Positions 12,424 to 15,806 of a stretch of 15,806 nucleotides of DNA are shown here, piece by piece. The DNA lies in assembly GCA_964196055.1 (NCBI GenBank), contig CAXMSF010000404.1, positions 1 through 15,806 on the forward strand. The letters run 5' to 3'. How positions within the stretch are numbered: position 1 is the stretch's first letter; the number at the start of each line of letters is the position of its first letter. The notes below the pieces were generated by a model, which made no database searches, was not told the DNA's origin, and was given only the letters and a program-made list of their open reading frames with translations. The position numbers were made by a program, and so were the translations under genes. The DNA is from JAFDEI01 sp964196055. GTDB taxonomy: Bacteria; Myxococcota_A; UBA9160; SMWR01.

Positions 12424-14574
12424 TTGGCGAAGCGCCCTGCACTGCGGGAGCTGGCCGACCGGGCAGGAATCGTGGCGACCTACCGCCCGATTCGCGGGGC
12501 CAGCCCGCGGGCCACGACCGACGGCACTCGTGAGCGGCTGCTCGCAGCGATGGGCCACGACGCCTCGACGGAGAAACGGGCTCGACGGGCACTGCAGCTG
12601 CTCGACGAACGCGACGCGGAGCGGCTCGTCGCTCCCGCGCGTATTCTCGTCGACGACGTAGCGGCTGCGCGCAACCTTCCGGTCCGCACGCGCTTCGAGC
12701 GCGGGACGCGGGTCGAGTGGCGGATCGAAGCGCACGGCGCCGAAGAGGCGCCGCGCACGCACAGCGGCCGCACGCGGGTCGGCTCCACCGGATGCCTGCG
12801 TCTTCCGATGCCGCAGCTACCCGCCCTCGGCGACTTCGATCTGCACCTCACTCTCGAGGTGAACGGCGCGCTGCACACGGCCCGGCAACGCCTCGCCTGC
12901 TGCCCGAGCCGCTGCCATGAAGTCGACGAGGCCGCCGCCCCCGGGCTCGGCGTGCTCGTCAACCTGTTCGCACTGCGCAGCCGCAGTGATTGGGGAGTCG
13001 GAGACCTCGGCGCGCTCGCCGAACTCGTGCGACGCGCACCGCGCTGGGGCTGCGACTTCGTGGGTTCGAGCCCGCTCCACGCAACGCGAAACCGTGGCGA
13101 CGACGTTTCTCCCTATTCACCGATCAGCCGGCAGTTCCGCAACGAGTGCTACCTCGATGTCGAGGCGATTCCGGAGTTGCGCGAATGTGCGGCCGCGCGC
13201 CGACGGATCGCTGCGCCCGGATTCCGCGCGCGTATCGCGAAGCTGCGCGCAAGCGAGCGCGTCGACTGGGACGGCGTGCGCCGCGCGAAGCGCAGCGTGC
13301 TGAATGAACTCCACCGGCACTTTGCGACGAGGCACCGCGGCACCCGCTCGGCGCGAGGCCGCGCCTATGCGTCCTTTCTCGCCGAGGCGGGGGGGCAGCT
13401 GCGCGACTTCGGCACCTACCTCGCAATCGCCGAGCAGCAGACGCGTGCGGGGCGCACTGCGGATTGGCGTCGCTGGCCCGCGATGATGCGTCGGCCCGAC
13501 ACGGTCGCGGTCGAGCGATTCCGCGCACAGCACGCCGAAACCGTCGACCTCCACTGCTGGATCCAGTTCGAGCTCGAGCGTCAGCTCGCGGCAGCCGCGC
13601 GCCGTGCGAAACGCGCGAAACTCGCCCTGGGACTCTATGGCGACCTCGCCATCGGAAGCGACCCGGGTGGATTCGACGCATGGTCGGCGCCGGAGCTGCA
13701 CGCTTCCGATGTGAGGGTCGGCGCACCCCCCGACGACTTCTCCGCCGATGGACAGGATTGGGGATTCCCGCCGCTGATCCCCAACGCCCTCGCCGAGCGC
13801 GGCTTCCGCGACTGGACACGACTGCTGCGCACGAACATGGATTCGCTGGGCATGTTGCGCCTCGACCACGCGATGGGGCTCGAGCGCCTCTGGTGGATCC
13901 CCGCCGGCCGCCCCGCCTCCGAAGGCGCCTACGTCCGCTACCCGGCGCGCGAGCTGATCGCTCTGCTCGCGCTCGAGAGCAGGCGGCAACAGGTGGTGAT
14001 CGTTGGGGAGGATCTCGGAACGGTGCCGCGTGGTTTCGCCGCGCGGCTCGCGCGTCACGGCATCCTGTCGATGCGCGTATTGCCGTTCGAACGCAGCGGG
14101 AGCGGATTCAAGCGGCCCGAGTCGATCTCCCGGCGCGCGCTCGTCCTCTCGACGAATCACGATCTTCCGCCGCTCGCGGGCTACCTCAGCGGGCGCGACC
14201 TCGAACTGCGCGAGCGAGCCGGCGCGTTGCCCGAACCGGCGCGCGCGCGCCTTGAACGCGCGAGCGAGGCCGCGGCGCTACGTCGCCGCCTGCGACTCCC
14301 GGCCGCTGCGGTCGAACCCGGCGCACTCGCCCACGCCGCGCTGCAGTGGCTGCGCGCGACGCCCGCGCCGCTCGTCGGAATGCCGCTCGAGGACTTCGTC
14401 GAAGCACGCGACCCGGTCAACCTGCCCGGAGTCCCGCAAAGCCGTCACGCGAGCTGGACGCAACGCGTCGCCACCCCAGTGGAAGAGCTGGACGCTCAGC
14501 CTGCATTCCGCAGACTCCAGCGCGAAAGCGCCGGCAAGGCTGCGACCGGGAGTCCTTCGTCCTCCCCGCGCTGA
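12424..14574 (+). CDS. malQ: 4-alpha-glucanotransferase (amylomaltase)
   Basis: A 716-residue GH77 enzyme of the long E. coli MalQ type, which transfers maltodextrin segments between chains. The first ~165 residues form the extra N-terminal domain. The catalytic barrel begins at GLGVLVNLFALRSRSDWGVG (about 174-193). Motifs: GLYGDLAIGSDPGGFDAW, DWGFPPLIPNAL, LRLDHAMGLERLWWIP with nucleophile D481, VGEDLGTVP with acid/base E529, STNHDLPPLAGYL with H579/D580, and a DPVNLPGV...SWTQRV tail. The start is TTG at 12424 with GGAG (12413-12416) seven bases upstream. The frame is open far upstream, but that part is a shadow of glgB. It is last in the glycogen operon. Its 3' end overlaps the convergent GT4 gene by 79 bp, covering the last 25 residues after the conserved core. 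Confidence 0.95.
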   Translation: MAKRPALRELADRAGIVATYRPIRGASPRATTDGTRERLLAAMGHDASTEKRARRALQLLDERDAERLVAPARILVDDVAAARNLPVRTRFERGTRVEWRIEAHGAEEAPRTHSGRTRVGSTGCLRLPMPQLPALGDFDLHLTLEVNGALHTARQRLACCPSRCHEVDEAAAPGLGVLVNLFALRSRSDWGVGDLGALAELVRRAPRWGCDFVGSSPLHATRNRGDDVSPYSPISRQFRNECYLDVEAIPELRECAAARRRIAAPGFRARIAKLRASERVDWDGVRRAKRSVLNELHRHFATRHRGTRSARGRAYASFLAEAGGQLRDFGTYLAIAEQQTRAGRTADWRRWPAMMRRPDTVAVERFRAQHAETVDLHCWIQFELERQLAAAARRAKRAKLALGLYGDLAIGSDPGGFDAWSAPELHASDVRVGAPPDDFSADGQDWGFPPLIPNALAERGFRDWTRLLRTNMDSLGMLRLDHAMGLERLWWIPAGRPASEGAYVRYPARELIALLALESRRQQVVIVGEDLGTVPRGFAARLARHGILSMRVLPFERSGSGFKRPESISRRALVLSTNHDLPPLAGYLSGRDLELRERAGALPEPARARLERASEAAALRRRLRLPAAAVEPGALAHAALQWLRATPAPLVGMPLEDFVEARDPVNLPGVPQSRHASWTQRVATPVEELDAQPAFRRLQRESAGKAATGSPSSSPR

Positions 14575-15806
14575 TGGATCTCCGCGCGCGGAAGCAACAC
14601 GTGCTCGACGATCTTGTCCCAGGCGTAGCGCTTCGCGGTCGCCTGCCCCGCGCGCCGCATTCCCTGCATGCGTTCCGGCGATTCGCGCATCCCTCGAAAT
14701 AGCCCCATGAACTCGCGCGGATCGCCGGTTTCAAGGACGATCGCGTTCTGTCCCGGAACCGCATAGTCCTCTCCGGAGCAGCCCGTGCACGCAACCCCGC
14801 CCGCGGCCATCGCTTCGAGGCCCACGAGACCGAAGGGCTCGTGGTCGCTGTTCGCAAGCACCGCATCGGCGCTGCGAAACAGCGCGCGACGCGCAGCGGG
14901 ATCCACATACGAATGCAAATTCACGACGTCGGCGTGATGCGAATCGCGCAACGCCTCGACAAGCCCTGCCGGCCCGGGCCGAGCAGCCTGCCGGTCGACA
15001 ACCTCGAGACCGCTAGCGCGCGCGCGAGCGAGCACGTCGGCACCGTGGGGCTCCGAGCCACCGCGGGCAACGAGCAACGGTGACCAGCCCTGGCGCTTCA
15101 TCTCCGCCACCAGGTCGATCGTCGCGAGCCAACGCTTGTCCGGATCCCAGCGGGCCATCTTCGTCAGGAAGATGCGATCGCGGAAACGGCGGCGCAGCTC
15201 CTGAACGGAATTTCGCTCGGGCGCGTCGAAGCAATCGGCCGTGAGACCGTTGGGAATCACCAACGGGTCGGTGCCGTGCTCCCGCAGCTTGTGCTTCATG
15301 TACTTGCTCACGGTGGTGATCGTCGACGCCTCGGCGAGCTGCCTCCAAGGCACTCGGTCGAAGCCGAAGGTGTTGTTCACGTTCCACAGAACACTCACCC
15401 GATCCCGGAGTCCGGCGTATCGAAGCAGCCAGTGGAGGTGAATCACCGCGTCGACGGTCTGCCACTCTTCGGCAATCACGACTCCGCGGCCGCCGGCCTC
15501 GAGGTGGGGCAGCAGCACACCATTGACCAGGAACGGCGGCAGCGACGCGGCGTATTCCGCGGACTTGCCCAACTCCCCGTCATAGACCCCACCGGGGTGA
15601 TATCGGCTGACCCATTGGCACCAGCGGTGCAGGTGCAGGGAACCGTTTTGCTCGTGGCCGGGCAGATCCGGGTCGCCCACGAACCAGAGATGAGTTTCGA
15701 GTCCACGTGCAGCGAGCGTCTGGGCGAGGCCGGTGACGCGCGTCGAAAGTCCTCCGGCGCGGGAATAGGGGTCGGGCCCTTCGAAGGAAAGTAGGTGGAA
15801 CTGCAC
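14496..15806 (-). CDS. GT4-family glycosyltransferase (start at window edge)
   Basis: A 436-codon reading frame of a retaining GT-B glycosyltransferase. The N-terminus, FHLLSFEGPDPYSRAGGLST (3-22), has the AGGL loop typical of GT4/GT5 enzymes. Later: NVNNTFGFDRVPW (142-154), a TTVSKYMKHKLREHG helix (164-178), LVIPNGL (182-188), FLTKMARWDPDKRW (213-226), and the donor-binding E-x7-E motif in NSDHEPFGLVGLEAMAAGGV (E323, E331). The first codon is GTG at 15806-15804, the last bases of the window. Family comparison suggests it is at or very near the true start, but no ribosome site can be seen and the gene could extend further. A role in glucan or other polysaccharide synthesis is possible from its neighbours. 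It faces the glycogen operon, so co-regulation is not implied. Confidence 0.88.
   Translation of the reverse strand: MQFHLLSFEGPDPYSRAGGLSTRVTGLAQTLAARGLETHLWFVGDPDLPGHEQNGSLHLHRWCQWVSRYHPGGVYDGELGKSAEYAASLPPFLVNGVLLPHLEAGGRGVVIAEEWQTVDAVIHLHWLLRYAGLRDRVSVLWNVNNTFGFDRVPWRQLAEASTITTVSKYMKHKLREHGTDPLVIPNGLTADCFDAPERNSVQELRRRFRDRIFLTKMARWDPDKRWLATIDLVAEMKRQGWSPLLVARGGSEPHGADVLARARASGLEVVDRQAARPGPAGLVEALRDSHHADVVNLHSYVDPAARRALFRSADAVLANSDHEPFGLVGLEAMAAGGVACTGCSGEDYAVPGQNAIVLETGDPREFMGLFRGMRESPERMQGMRRAGQATAKRYAWDKIVEHVLLPRAEIHQRGEDEGLPVAALPALSRWSLRNAG

Noticed and set aside
11075..12592. 505-codon minus-strand frame antisense to glgB
   Set aside because: It is a shadow of glgB, with no domain and no ribosome site recognised.
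1..15806. CRISPR array, tRNA or rRNA genes
   Set aside because: No regularly spaced repeat array and no recognisable tRNA or rRNA segment was seen by eye on either strand.

Overview
The window is GC-rich chromosomal DNA with dense, often overlapping genes and GTG/TTG starts. Several families here are common in soil-type, deltaproteobacteria-like lineages (Myxococcota, Binatota and relatives): a DUF3604-type C-terminus, a degenerate amidohydrolase, a GT2 glycosyltransferase with a Rossmann-like tail, and a eukaryote-type (GT3) glycogen synthase. That placement is an inference from gene content; no rRNA, tRNA or other marker gene is present.

Layout. (1) 1-1278: the 3' end of a DUF3604-like gene (+), then a spacer holding a large imperfect inverted repeat (186-397), then an amidohydrolase-family gene (-) that lacks most of the usual metal ligands. 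(2) 1371-2381: a GT2 glycosyltransferase (+), divergent from the amidohydrolase. Its stop codon abuts the stop codon of the next, convergent operon. (3) 4974-2382 (-): a compact operon of yceI, bufA, bufB and bufC. The last three are a bufferin-type RiPP system: a Cys-rich exported precursor, a DUF692 multinuclear-iron enzyme and a DUF2063 partner. An exported YceI lipocalin-like protein heads the operon. (4) 4975-6229: a scarred region with two ~95-bp direct repeats (about 89% identical) flanking a small lipoprotein gene (-), plus the C-terminal remnant of a DDE transposase. (5) 6230-14574 (+): a glycogen operon of GT3 glycogen synthase, glgX, glgB and malQ. (6) 15806-14496 (-): a GT4 glycosyltransferase whose 3' end overlaps malQ tail to tail by 79 bp.

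How the genes work together. The glycogen cluster covers chain synthesis (GT3, expected to use UDP-glucose), branching (GlgB), debranching (GlgX) and maltodextrin disproportionation (MalQ). No glgC or glgP is in the window; a GT3 synthase would not need ADP-glucose. The bufferin operon would make a periplasmic copper-binding peptide whose cysteines are modified by BufB/BufC before export. A DoxX-type BufD is not visible.

The most noteworthy item is the YceI-headed bufferin operon, whose precursor has a regularly spaced Cys ladder. Next come the GT3-based glycogen operon beside a transposon scar, the paired repeats around the lipoprotein gene, and the long inverted repeat near the left edge.
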